Origin: Paenibacillus algorifonticola | GTDB lineage: Bacteria; Bacillota; Bacilli; Paenibacillales; Paenibacillaceae | Length of the DNA: 64,000 nt | NCBI RefSeq assembly: GCF_000971975.1 | Contig: NZ_LAQO01000008.1 | Span: 209,558 to 273,557, forward strand | Direction of reading: 5' to 3' | Shown: positions 34,104 to 43,276 of the stretch, piece by piece | How the letters are laid out: every line of letters starts with the position of its first letter | How positions within the stretch are numbered: the stretch's first letter is position 1 | Notes under the pieces: generated by a model | The model's input: only the letters and a program-made list of their open reading frames with translations | Told to the model about the DNA's origin: nothing | The model's database searches: none | Program-made: the position numbers and the translations under genes

Positions 34104-36312
34104 TCGCCTTTCGGTAATCGCTTGGCGCTACGCCTACTACATTTTTGAACGCCCGATTAAAGGAGTTGTAGTTGGTATAGCCCACTTCCTCGCTAATTTC
34201 CTGAATCGCCCTGTCCGTCTCCAGCATAAGCTGCTTAGCCCGCTCTATACGGTGACTGATGAGCAGATCTACGAACTTCTCGCCAATTTCATCCTTGAAC
34301 AGCTTGCTTAAATATTTCGGATTAATATCAAACAGATCGCTTAAATAATTCAGCGAAAGCTCTGGGTTATTATAGTTTTCCTCCACGTATTTGCGTATTT
34401 CCAAAATATGCGTCCGATGCTTCTTGCTGCAGCGCATCGCCTGCATCTGCTCAGCAAGCTCCCGAAATGTCTCCCAGCAGAGCAGCCGAAGATCATCTAA
34501 TACTTCCCAGTCCTCCAGCCCACGAAGGAGACGGCCGAACGAAGCCGACCACAGCTCTTGGTATTCACGAGGAAGCTCGGCAAACTCCCGATTATAATGC
34601 TGGAACAGCAGCTGCACCGTATTCATCATTTCCTGACGGGACAACACAGAGGCGCTGATTTGATCAAACAAGCGTTCAAAGTGTTTTTCCCACGTTTCAT
34701 CGGACAGCCGCATCGCTTGCACTAATAGGGAAATCGTCTTGAGAAACTCATATACGTCATTTTTGGAATCCGGCACTTCCCCGCACGAAATCACTCGGTT
34801 CATGCCCAGCGCCGCTTTATAATCTAGAGCATGGGATGCTTCCTTGAGCGAAGCTCTTAGACCTCGTAGATCAGTCGCCACTCCACCCGTCCCAATCGTA
34901 ACGGTGAAGTTCAAATATTGCCCGACCTTCTCCAAATAGCCGGACAGCACCTTGCGCTCTACCTGTTCAGACAATGCCGTTTCGGAAAGCCAGAGAATCG
35001 CATACAGCCGGCGCTCCGAAATCCATTCCGCCCATACGTCTGCCTCCTCCTGCTGGGCGCTTTCTTGCAGCACAGTGGACAGGACGAACTTTAGCAGCGT
35101 CTGATCATGCTGATGATAGTCAACGGCAAATTGCGGATAACGGTCAATTTCTACAACCATGACCATCCATCTGCAATCAAGCTCCGGAAGCTTAAACTTC
35201 GTCATTTCAGCCTGCAATTCGCCGTCCGTGAAAGGACGCGTTCCTTCAAGCAGCTCCTGAAAAAAATATTTCTTTTGCAAAATCAGATTTTCTTCGTATT
35301 TTTCCTGATATTGCTTCGTTTGATCGATCATCCGCTCAAGCGTGTTTTGAATAAACCTGAACTCATTTTCTTTGGCGGAGCTCGTTCCCGGTTGTTTTTG
35401 CGAGGCGACTGTCTGAATTAACGTCACGATTTGCTGGATGGGCTTGTAGTTTCTCCGTGTGACATAAACGACCCAAATGACGCCGATTAGAACGACTGCA
35501 ATCGCGAAAGCAAACCATATATTATAAAATTGCAGCGCAAATTTAACGACCTTCCCATTATTAATACCCGTCTCTACCTTCCAGCCGCTGTAGCTGGACG
35601 TAAAGGTCGAGAAAACCTCGCCGGAAGCAGGCTTAGCACCCCCACTTTCGGGCAAATGCTCATCCCACAAATTCCCGCCAGAGCTGCTGATCACATTGAC
35701 GAAGGTGTATTCGGGAGCATACATCTGCATAATGGACTTCCGCAGCGTTTGCAAATCCACATTGACGACCATAAGGCCAGTTCCGCCCTCCATGCCGCGC
35801 ACAAGCGTCACGACCTGCTGCGCCGATTGTAAGGGAAGAGCTTTGAAATTTCTGAAATCCACCCATTTTCGCGTCGGGTTGCTGCGGCTTTCTTCTATAA
35901 AAGACGCATCTGGAAACTCCTCAATCGGAACCGCCTTTCCGTTGCTGAATACGATATTGTCCTTATACCGGACCAAATAGATGGAATCGATTAACGGGAA
36001 ATTGATTTTCAGCTCATCAATAACCTCGAGAACCTGAATGCCGGCGTACACATCATCGCTGCCAGCAGCCGTATAATAATTTTTCAAATCCGGGTTCGTC
36101 AAAATTTCTCGCAGCACTTTAAAATCGATCGAGCGCAGCGAATTGTCCAAATACTGCATGACCTGAGACGCCAGAAATTCATTGGCTTTCAAAGCTTCCT
36201 TGCGATTTTGCTCATTGAACAGCTGGAAGAAAATAATAAACAAAATCGTCGTCACAATAAAAAAGACCGGTAAATACGATAGCAGCAAACGTCTAAACCA
36301 ATTGTTGTTCAT
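34099..36312 (-). CDS. Membrane-anchored AraC-family sensor-regulator
   Basis: A 737-residue one-component regulator. Membrane helices at about residues 8-30 and 262-283 enclose an extracellular sensory domain (dCache-like, with FPLIDSIYLVRYKDNIVFSNG near 105). A cytoplasmic linker and coiled coil follow. The C-terminal 100 residues are an AraC HTH pair: YLSDLFDINPKYLSKLFKDE and AIQEISEEVGYTNYNSFNRAF. Such proteins in Paenibacillus sit beside LplABC-type importers and activate them. It lies between the LacI regulator and the importer and is transcribed in the importer's direction. A 390-base leader with nested inverted repeats precedes it. Confidence 0.88.
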   Translation of the reverse strand: MNNNWFRRLLLSYLPVFFIVTTILFIIFFQLFNEQNRKEALKANEFLASQVMQYLDNSLRSIDFKVLREILTNPDLKNYYTAAGSDDVYAGIQVLEVIDELKINFPLIDSIYLVRYKDNIVFSNGKAVPIEEFPDASFIEESRSNPTRKWVDFRNFKALPLQSAQQVVTLVRGMEGGTGLMVVNVDLQTLRKSIMQMYAPEYTFVNVISSSGGNLWDEHLPESGGAKPASGEVFSTFTSSYSGWKVETGINNGKVVKFALQFYNIWFAFAIAVVLIGVIWVVYVTRRNYKPIQQIVTLIQTVASQKQPGTSSAKENEFRFIQNTLERMIDQTKQYQEKYEENLILQKKYFFQELLEGTRPFTDGELQAEMTKFKLPELDCRWMVMVVEIDRYPQFAVDYHQHDQTLLKFVLSTVLQESAQQEEADVWAEWISERRLYAILWLSETALSEQVERKVLSGYLEKVGQYLNFTVTIGTGGVATDLRGLRASLKEASHALDYKAALGMNRVISCGEVPDSKNDVYEFLKTISLLVQAMRLSDETWEKHFERLFDQISASVLSRQEMMNTVQLLFQHYNREFAELPREYQELWSASFGRLLRGLEDWEVLDDLRLLCWETFRELAEQMQAMRCSKKHRTHILEIRKYVEENYNNPELSLNYLSDLFDINPKYLSKLFKDEIGEKFVDLLISHRIERAKQLMLETDRAIQEISEEVGYTNYNSFNRAFKNVVGVAPSDYRKAI

Positions 36313-36704
36313 CTCTGAGGTCCCCCCTCACTTTTTATACATATGACAACAGCCGCCCGGCTCAAGCTCCCAGCTCCACCTAGATGCGTGGTGAAGAAGG
36401 CGTAGCGGAATGAAAGGCTTGTGCTGGAGAAGCGACAGCGTTCGCTTAAAGCTTTCCGTAGGAAAGCAGCTTCGTAAGCATATGCTTTTACCCTTGCATT
36501 TCCACATATAGTGGATCATCTAAAGAAAGGCAAGGGTAACGGCGATCGGAAGCCAAGCTTTTCATGCAGCGCAGCAGCTTTTTCACCAAGCTTCAAAATA
36601 TTCATTTATTATATAGGATGAAGCGGGGCCGTCATAGGGGAAGACCGCTCCGAGTCATGTCTGACAACACGGAGCAGCCCCTTAGAATAAACGTTTATGC
36701 TGTT
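36313..36704 (-). other. Structured intergenic region before the AraC-type gene
   Basis: No gene seen. It contains a GCTTTCC-GTA-GGAAAGC hairpin (about 36454-36470), a TTACCCTTGC / GCAAGGGTAA inverted repeat (36488-36497 and 36530-36539) enclosing a CCAC-ATATA-GTGG hairpin, and GC-rich GCTCCG / CGGAGC arms near 36643-36675 that may end the importer message. This could be a structured leader RNA or an intergenic repeat element. Confidence 0.45.
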
Positions 36705-38342
36705 TTATTTTTTCTCAATCGCACGCTGATAAATCGCCAAATAATTGCCGAGGCCTAGTCCATCGAAGCCTTTGACATAGCTATCCCAGTCTTTCTCAAT
36801 GCTCTTGTTGCCCAGTATGAATTGCGCCATGTTCGTCTGCACGTAATCCTTAACTGCGGTTGTCAGCTGAGCTGCTGCTTCTGTATCCTCCGGACGAATA
36901 AAGACGTTGGAAGGATACACTTCCTTCGGAGCATAAGGAGCATAGACATTCGTCGCTTGTGCCAGACGAGTGCCGTAGCCTTCAGACACTAGAGGATCCT
37001 GCCCTTCCACGAACAAGTTGCGGAACGTATTGGACAAATCATGTGCGCCAATTTGCGACCAGCTTTCGTTAACGACGACGTTTGGATCACGCTCAGGCAG
37101 GTTGTAGTAGCTGTACTTGGCAGGCTCGCCATTAATATTTTTCTCATCGGCGCCAGCCATTTGCCAGCCCTTGCCCTCAGTCGGGCCGTATTCCGCATAA
37201 AGCGCGCCTTCTTCGCTGAACATGTAATCGATAATTTCAATCGCTGCGATTTGCTGCGCTTCCGAAGCTTTATTGGTAATCGCAAACTCGAATTCGCCTA
37301 CGCTTTGCGTAGCGCCTGTCGTTTGCACACCATCCGGCCCTTTGAGCGGAGGCACGATATCCCAGTGCTGATGGCGGGTAATCGTCTTATCGTACGTATT
37401 GACCAGGTAGCTTACGAGCGCAGTCGTAATGGAGCCAACAACCTCGTCGCCTTCCCTGTTGCCGAGCTGTCCGACCGCTTGGTCATTTTGTGTAAAAGCA
37501 GCCGGGTCGATCAAGCCTTCCGAATACAGCTTGTGCATATATTCCAGACCCTTCTTCCAGCCCTCTTGGTTAGCGGCAAAATCAACTTTGCCGTCATTGA
37601 CGATTAAATATTTATCGTTGTCATTATAGATGAAGCTATTCATCAAATAAGCGTCCATATTTCCGTTCCATACATATTTGTTCGGTGCGCCTGTAAGTGG
37701 AATTTCATCGGCTTTGCCATTGCCGTTAGGATCTTTCTCTTTAAAGGCTTTAAGAACGGTGTAAAGCTCATCGGTCGTCGTCGGCATTTCAAGGCCAACC
37801 TTGTCGAGCCAATCGGTATTGATCCAATATTTTTGCGCATACGTACAGTGGTAGCATTCATTAAATATAGGCAGGGCGTAAATGTTACCATCCGGAGCCG
37901 TAATCGCCTCTTTGAAATACGGTTTTTCTTCCATAATCTTCGTCAGATTCGGGGCATGCTTCGCAATTAAATCATTCAATCCAAGGAAGATCCCTTGATT
38001 CCCGTAAGTTTGAAGGTCTGATGTAGTAAATTTGCCATGGAGGAAAACTTCGGGATAATCGCCGCTCGCCAGCAGCAATTGCCTGCGATCCTGGAGCGCG
38101 TCTGTTGGAGCGAGATCCCATTTCAGCTTAACATCAAACTTGTTTTCAATGAATTTCGTGAACTCATTGTCTTCCATAGGTGCTTTGCCCTGTGGAGCAA
38201 AAAAAGTCATCGTTACGGGTCCGGCACTCTCTCCACCGCCGCTGCTGCTTTGTGTATTATTGCTTGGTGTGGAGCTGCAAGCCGACAGTACGGCAACCGT
38301 AGTAAAAATAAGCAACAACATCGAAATCCAAGATTTTTTCAA
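36705..38342 (-). CDS. Sugar ABC importer substrate-binding lipoprotein (LplA-type)
   Basis: A 545-residue extracellular lipoprotein: basic N-terminus, hydrophobic segment ISMLLLIFTTVAVL and a lipobox LSAC at about residues 19-22, then a Ser/Gly-rich linker. The mature part is a large cluster-D-type solute-binding protein (LLLASGDYPEVFLHGKF near 95, ALPIFNECYHCTYAQKYWINTDWLDKVGL near 160). The family (LplA/YtcQ-like) binds complex oligosaccharides and works with two permeases and a shared MsmX-type ATPase. TTG 38342 follows AAGGAGGAG by six bases. Third gene of the importer operon, after both permeases. Confidence 0.9.
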   Translation of the reverse strand: MKKSWISMLLLIFTTVAVLSACSSTPSNNTQSSSGGGESAGPVTMTFFAPQGKAPMEDNEFTKFIENKFDVKLKWDLAPTDALQDRRQLLLASGDYPEVFLHGKFTTSDLQTYGNQGIFLGLNDLIAKHAPNLTKIMEEKPYFKEAITAPDGNIYALPIFNECYHCTYAQKYWINTDWLDKVGLEMPTTTDELYTVLKAFKEKDPNGNGKADEIPLTGAPNKYVWNGNMDAYLMNSFIYNDNDKYLIVNDGKVDFAANQEGWKKGLEYMHKLYSEGLIDPAAFTQNDQAVGQLGNREGDEVVGSITTALVSYLVNTYDKTITRHQHWDIVPPLKGPDGVQTTGATQSVGEFEFAITNKASEAQQIAAIEIIDYMFSEEGALYAEYGPTEGKGWQMAGADEKNINGEPAKYSYYNLPERDPNVVVNESWSQIGAHDLSNTFRNLFVEGQDPLVSEGYGTRLAQATNVYAPYAPKEVYPSNVFIRPEDTEAAAQLTTAVKDYVQTNMAQFILGNKSIEKDWDSYVKGFDGLGLGNYLAIYQRAIEKK

Positions 38343-38474
38343 ACCAGACTCCTCCTTTTTAATGAACACCACTTATTTGTCTGTTACTGCACTATATTGA
38401 ACCCTGTCCCGGAAGCCCGATCGACCTTCGCCCCCTTTCACAATGGCTTCCAGATGGCAGATATGGCAAATGCC

Positions 38475-39374
38475 CTACCCTTTCAAGGAACCAACCATAA
38501 CCCCTTTGACGAAATGCCGTTGAACGAATGGATACATGATCAAAATAGGGATGCTCGCCACAACGATCAATGCGTATTTGAGCACCTGCTCGAACCCTTG
38601 ATCACGGAGCTGCTGGCTCGTATTGGCGAGCATTGCCGGATCGGCAGCGTTCAGAATGAGCAAATTGCGCAGCACATATTGCAGCGGGAATAAATTTTCA
38701 GAGCGCAAATAAATGAGTGCATCAAAGTAAGCATTCCAATGGCCCACCGCATACATCAGCGTCATAACCGCCAAAATCGGCTTCGATAAGGGCAGCACAA
38801 CGCTGACCAAATACCGGATATCCCGGCAGCCATCCACCTCAGCAGCCTCCCGCAATTCATCCGGAATCGAGGACTGGAAAAAGGTTCTGGCCACGATGAC
38901 CTGGAACACCGCCAGCGCCCCTGGCAGCCACATCGCCCAGCGGGTATCCAGCAGGTGAAGATCCTTCATCAGCAAGTATGTGGGAATCAGGCCGCCATCG
39001 AAAAACATCGTAATCATCATAAAAATAATGATGGCGCCGCGGCCATAAAACGACCGGCGGGATAACGGATACGCCAGCATAACCGTCAGGATCACATTGA
39101 TCGCCGTTCCGACTACCGTATAGATGATCGTATTATAAAAACCCATCATCAGCTGCGTGCTTTTAAAAATCGAGATATACGCCTTAATATTAAAATCGAC
39201 CGGCAGCAGCCATATTTGCCCGGATGTAACCGCCCGGGAGGAGCTGAAGGAAGAGCTGACGATATAGAGCAGCGGGTAAGCGACAACGATCAGCACCAGC
39301 ACGAGAAATAAATAATTGATGCCCATAAAAATACGGTCGCCCAAGGGGTCTTTAATTCGATTCCGATTAAACAT
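38475..39374 (-). CDS. Sugar ABC importer permease (LplC-type)
   Basis: A 299-residue membrane permease with six predicted helices. The EAA loop is visible as ELREAAEVDGCRDIRYLVSVVLPL near residue 190, which docks the cytosolic ATPase. The C-terminal PFVQRHFVKGVMVGSLKG is the hallmark of the LplC/YtcP subfamily. Start MFNRN at 39374 follows a GGAGGAGG ribosome site. It pairs with the LplB-type permease 15 bases upstream. No ATPase gene is in the locus, as is usual when a common MsmX-like ATPase is used. Confidence 0.92.
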   Translation of the reverse strand: MFNRNRIKDPLGDRIFMGINYLFLVLVLIVVAYPLLYIVSSSFSSSRAVTSGQIWLLPVDFNIKAYISIFKSTQLMMGFYNTIIYTVVGTAINVILTVMLAYPLSRRSFYGRGAIIIFMMITMFFDGGLIPTYLLMKDLHLLDTRWAMWLPGALAVFQVIVARTFFQSSIPDELREAAEVDGCRDIRYLVSVVLPLSKPILAVMTLMYAVGHWNAYFDALIYLRSENLFPLQYVLRNLLILNAADPAMLANTSQQLRDQGFEQVLKYALIVVASIPILIMYPFVQRHFVKGVMVGSLKG

Positions 39375-39389
39375 AGATAGCCTCCTCCT

Positions 39390-40370
39390 TTACCATAAGC
39401 TGTTCTTACTGACTTTCCGGGAAACCGCATTGACCAAAATAAGCAAAATCAGGTTGATGATTGAATTAAACAATCCTACCGCTGAGGAGAAGCTGAAATT
39501 CGCTCCGATCAATCCGACCTTATACACATAAGTGGAAATCACTTCCGAAGCGCTCGTATTCAGCGGATTTTGCATCAAATAAATTTTTTCAAAGCCGACG
39601 CCCATAATGCTGCCGAGATTCAAAATCAGCAAGATGACGGTGACGGGGATGAGGCTCGGAATATCAATATGCCATATTTTTTTGAGGCGGGAGGCTCCAT
39701 CCATGCGGGCTGCTTCATAGAGCGAGGGATCCATACCAGCAAGCGCAGCAATATAAATAATCGAAGAATAACCCATCCCCTGCCATACACCCGACCATAC
39801 ATAAATCGATTTAAAATATTCTGGTATGCCCATAAAGTTGGTCATGGTCATGCCAAGGAAGGTAAACAGCCGGTCTACGACCCCGACATGCGGCGAGAGC
39901 ATCAAAATAATAATGGATACCATAACGACCGTTGAAATGAAATGCGGGGCGTAGGTGACCATCTGCACCGTCTTTTTAAAATAACCCGTTCGCAGCTCAT
40001 TGAGCGCCAAAGCAAGCAGGATCGGAATCGGAAAACCCGCAATCAGCGTGTAAAGGCTGATACCAATCGTATTTTTGAGCAGCAGCCAGAAATTTGGAGA
40101 GTTGAAGAAGGTTTCAAAATGTTTAAGCCCTACCCATGGGCTTCCCCAAATGCCCTGAACGACGCTGTAGTTTTTGAAGGCAATTTGTACGCCAGCCATT
40201 GGCATGTACTTGAAGATAAATAGATACAGCACTGGAGGAAGCACCAATAAATACAGCTGCCAATGCCTTTTAAGACTTTTAAGGAAGGGGTGCTCTATTT
40301 TGCGCTCGCTCTGATTCATGCTTTTTTGGGGCTTCATTCGTGTCGGTATCGCTCCCGAGTTCTGACTCAT
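39390..40370 (-). CDS. Sugar ABC importer permease (LplB-type)
   Basis: A 326-residue permease with six helices after a long basic N-terminal cytoplasmic stretch. Conserved LplB features: WQLYLLVLPPVLYLFIFKYMPM near 40, the EAA loop SLYEAARMDGASRLKKIWHIDIP near 215, and QNPLNTSASEVISTYVYKVGL near 265. ATG 40370 is nine bases after GAGGGA; two other ATG codons just upstream are possible. First gene of the importer operon, with a promoter candidate at 40422-40449. Confidence 0.9.
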   Translation of the reverse strand: MSQNSGAIPTRMKPQKSMNQSERKIEHPFLKSLKRHWQLYLLVLPPVLYLFIFKYMPMAGVQIAFKNYSVVQGIWGSPWVGLKHFETFFNSPNFWLLLKNTIGISLYTLIAGFPIPILLALALNELRTGYFKKTVQMVTYAPHFISTVVMVSIIILMLSPHVGVVDRLFTFLGMTMTNFMGIPEYFKSIYVWSGVWQGMGYSSIIYIAALAGMDPSLYEAARMDGASRLKKIWHIDIPSLIPVTVILLILNLGSIMGVGFEKIYLMQNPLNTSASEVISTYVYKVGLIGANFSFSSAVGLFNSIINLILLILVNAVSRKVSKNSLW

Positions 40371-40421
40371 CTGCATCATTCCCTCTATATTTTTTATGTA
40401 ATAATACCTAACACACAATTC

Positions 40422-40449
40422 ATTATACAGCTTGTTTTTTCACTGGAAC
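40422..40449 (-). promoter_or_regulatory. Candidate promoter of the importer operon
   Basis: A perfect TATAAT on the minus strand (40427-40422) with GTTCCA 16 bases upstream (40449-40444), a weak -35 that fits activation by the AraC-type regulator. Just downstream, TGTTAGGTATTATT resembles part of the LacI-site region at 32779-32792. Confidence 0.5.
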
Positions 40450-40664
40450 TTCTTCTCCGTGCCGATTGTGTAAACTTTCCTATCAGGTAGCGCTTTCTTG
40501 CATTGATCGTACCTTGAGTCGGGTCATTTAAGCAATTTGCAATTTTCGCACACCTCTCCATATTCCAGAAACCCTTGTCAAATCAGGGAAAATCGGTGCT
40601 TTCTTCTCTTTTTTCGCCAGCGGATAGCGGATACGCAGGGCAGAAGCAAGGGATAAGCAAAGCA

Positions 40665-40704
40665 CAAAAAAATCTCGAGGGCCGCTGACTCTCCCCCGAG
40701 ATTT
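40665..40704 (-). terminator. Terminator of glycan operon B
   Basis: Minus-strand AAATCTCG and CGAGATTT arms around a GC-rich loop, followed by a T-run. It lies directly downstream of the GH29 stop and ends operon B. Confidence 0.75.
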
Positions 40705-40717
40705 CGAATGCTGCTTA

Positions 40718-42148
40718 TTAGGATGTAAACAATCGGAACGTTTGTGTGATAGGCGCCTGCTCCGTAATGGACGCTTGCGGCAGCTTAACAGCCACTCCAG
40801 TTTCCGCCTTGGTAAACGCAACTCCCTCTTGATCATTCGTTCCAACAAGCTCGATCCGCTCTACACTGCCTAAGTATGGAATGACGAGCTGCTGATCGAC
40901 GGCCTCATTTTCATTTGCGTATAGGCGGAAGGCATACGTTACATTGTCCTTGCAGGTAAATGCCCAATCTCCTGTAAAATAAGGACCGCAAATCCGCGTT
41001 CCGTAGATGCCCTCGCCATGTACATTCAGCCAAGCACCAAGCTCCTTGATACTCTTGACCGCACCTGCCGGCAGTCGTCCATCTGGCTGCGGCCCCACGT
41101 TCAGCGCCAAATTCCCTCCCTTGGCTACGACCTCAAGAAGAATATGGGCCAGCTGCCTAGCTGACTTATATTTGTCGTCGAAGGCATAAGCAAAGGAATT
41201 GCCAATCGTGATGCAGCTCTCCCATGGAATATTCATCGGCTGCTCTGGAATCGTCTGCTCCGGCGTTACAATGTTCTCATAAGGTCCCCCGACCGTACGA
41301 TCGGCGGCTAGAAGCCAAGGCTGCGTCTTGCGTGCCCGCTCCACAACCTCGCCCAGACGGATATCCTGTCCCTTCCTGCCTTCCCGCACCCAGCCTGCAT
41401 CGAGCCATAAACACTCAATCCGGCCGTATTTCGTCAGCAGCTCCATAATCTGCTCATGCGTAAATTCCACGAACTTCTCCCACAGCCACGGATACTGCTC
41501 TGGATCATAAGAAGGCCCACGCCACATATGCCGTCCGCGCTCCATGCCGGGCGCCCAGTAATAAGGCGTATGCCAGTCCGCTTTGGAAAAATAAGCCGAG
41601 ATGCCTAGTCCCCTAGCGCGGAAGGCATCAAACAGCGTACGGCAAATGTCTGCGTATTTATGTTTATGAAACGGCGTGTCCGCTCCCGTAATGCGATAAT
41701 CTGTCGTATGCGTGTCCCACATGCAGAAGCCGTCATGATGCTTCGTGGTAAACAAAAAATATTTAAAGCCGTTGTCGGCGGCCAAATCCGCCCACACCTC
41801 CGGCTGAAGGCGAATCGGATTGAACGTTTTATTCAGGTCGAAATATTCGCGCTTGAAGTCCTCCATGTCGTCGGTCCAATCCACATCATGGCGGGACCAG
41901 TCCCCGTCGTCATCGCTCAGCGCCCAGGATTCCACTAGCCCCAGCTGCGAATAAGGCCCCCAATGCATCATCAGGCCAAGCTTCTGATCCTTGAACCATT
42001 CCAATCGTTCATTCAGCAGCGGCTCTTCAGGCCTTACCCATTCTTCCTCTTTGCTGAAATGATGTACGCCGGCTTCAACAATATCCGCTTCCTGCTCCTG
42101 CTCTTGCTCCAGTTCCTGATCCAGCAAAATATCCTTAGGCTCGCTCAT
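40718..42148 (-). CDS. GH29 alpha-L-fucosidase (A)
   Basis: A 476-residue cytoplasmic fucosidase. GH29 motifs: LGLMMHWGPYSQLGL near residue 60, LFTTKHHDGFCMWDT near 132, and the nucleophile Asp in IECLWLDAGW (about residue 251). GGNLALNVGPQPDGRLP near 345 closes the barrel and a C-terminal beta sandwich follows. The first 25 residues are an unusual Gln/Glu-rich stretch, probably disordered. ATG 42148 has AGGAG nine bases upstream, sitting over the upstream stop. Last gene of operon B. It removes alpha-linked fucose from imported glycans; linkage cannot be told here. Confidence 0.9.
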   Translation of the reverse strand: MSEPKDILLDQELEQEQEQEADIVEAGVHHFSKEEEWVRPEEPLLNERLEWFKDQKLGLMMHWGPYSQLGLVESWALSDDDGDWSRHDVDWTDDMEDFKREYFDLNKTFNPIRLQPEVWADLAADNGFKYFLFTTKHHDGFCMWDTHTTDYRITGADTPFHKHKYADICRTLFDAFRARGLGISAYFSKADWHTPYYWAPGMERGRHMWRGPSYDPEQYPWLWEKFVEFTHEQIMELLTKYGRIECLWLDAGWVREGRKGQDIRLGEVVERARKTQPWLLAADRTVGGPYENIVTPEQTIPEQPMNIPWESCITIGNSFAYAFDDKYKSARQLAHILLEVVAKGGNLALNVGPQPDGRLPAGAVKSIKELGAWLNVHGEGIYGTRICGPYFTGDWAFTCKDNVTYAFRLYANENEAVDQQLVIPYLGSVERIELVGTNDQEGVAFTKAETGVAVKLPQASITEQAPITQTFRLFTS

Positions 42149-42160
42149 CGCCGTCATCTC

Positions 42161-43219
42161 CTAAAATTGAATTTCGCGTCCTTGACGTGCCGACTCGTAG
42201 ATCGCACAAAGGATCTTCATCACTTCAACGCCGTCCTCTACCGGACTCAGCGTCTCCTTACGTCCCAATGTGCTGTCGATAAAATGATTGATTTCATTGC
42301 TGAAGGAGCCCATGAAATCAAATGATTTGAAATCTACCTGCGGCGTCATATTCAAAATCGTATCGAATTTTTCGCCGATAATTGAAATTTCCGGCTCCAG
42401 CTCGGCGCCGCCCTTGTCTCCGTAAAGCTTGACGGATATTTCGTCCTGCTTGGCATGCAGCGTAAAGCTGACGTCCACCAGCAAGCTCGCGCCATTTTCA
42501 AACCGAATCATCGCATTGGCCATATCCTCTACCGTATTTTCCTTCGCATCATAGTCAGCGGCTTTATAGAACGACAGATTGCGGATGTTGGAACGGTTGC
42601 CGAGTTGATGGGAAAGGTTCGCGGATACCGACTTGACCTTGGGCTTGCCCATTAAATACCAGCAAATATCAATAATATGCACACCCAGGTCAATAACCGG
42701 GCCGCCACCGGAACGCTCGATATCCGAAAACCAGCCGCCGGGGTTGCCAAGGCGTCTTAAGCAGGATGCTTTCGCATAGTAGATTTCGCCGAGCTCGCCC
42801 TCTTCGATGAATTTTTTCAGAATTTGGGCATTGTCGCTATAACGCCGTACAAATCCAACTTGCAGGAGCTTGCCACTACGATGCACCGCCTTCTCCACTT
42901 CGAGCGCCTCCTCAACGGTCTGGCAGAGCGGCTTTTCGCACAGCACGTTTTTACCGGCATCCAAGGCGGCAATGCTAATTTCGGCATGCGAATTATTCCA
43001 CGTACAAATGCTGACCGAATGGATTTCAGGCAGCGCCAGCAGCTCTTTATAATCGGTGAACACTTTAGAAGCGTTATATTTTTTCGCCATTTCCTGCGCC
43101 CGGCCTTCGTTCAAGTCGCAGATGGCGTAGATTTCAACTTCCGGATTGCTGGCATACGCCTGCAAATGGCAATCTGATATAGAGCCTGCGCCGATGACGG
43201 CGATTTTTAATTTGGACAT
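42161..43219 (-). CDS. Gfo/Idh/MocA-family oxidoreductase
   Basis: A 352-residue NAD(P)-dependent enzyme. The Rossmann motif AVIGAGSISDCHLQAY starts near residue 7, the family signature CEKPLCQTVEEAL is near 93, and the C-terminal alpha/beta domain contains GGGPVIDLGVHIIDICWYLMG near 170 with the substrate Asp/His. ATG 43219 follows GGAGG by eight bases. Together with the TIM-barrel isomerase upstream it could run an oxidation-isomerisation route (for example 3-keto-sugar chemistry) on a released monosaccharide or glycoside. Substrate unknown. Confidence 0.88.
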   Translation of the reverse strand: MSKLKIAVIGAGSISDCHLQAYASNPEVEIYAICDLNEGRAQEMAKKYNASKVFTDYKELLALPEIHSVSICTWNNSHAEISIAALDAGKNVLCEKPLCQTVEEALEVEKAVHRSGKLLQVGFVRRYSDNAQILKKFIEEGELGEIYYAKASCLRRLGNPGGWFSDIERSGGGPVIDLGVHIIDICWYLMGKPKVKSVSANLSHQLGNRSNIRNLSFYKAADYDAKENTVEDMANAMIRFENGASLLVDVSFTLHAKQDEISVKLYGDKGGAELEPEISIIGEKFDTILNMTPQVDFKSFDFMGSFSNEINHFIDSTLGRKETLSPVEDGVEVMKILCAIYESARQGREIQF

Positions 43220-43276
43220 TTTGCTTCCCTCCATGATCTGCTTTTTGGCCTGTTCATTTGCTAATGGGTCGGACGG

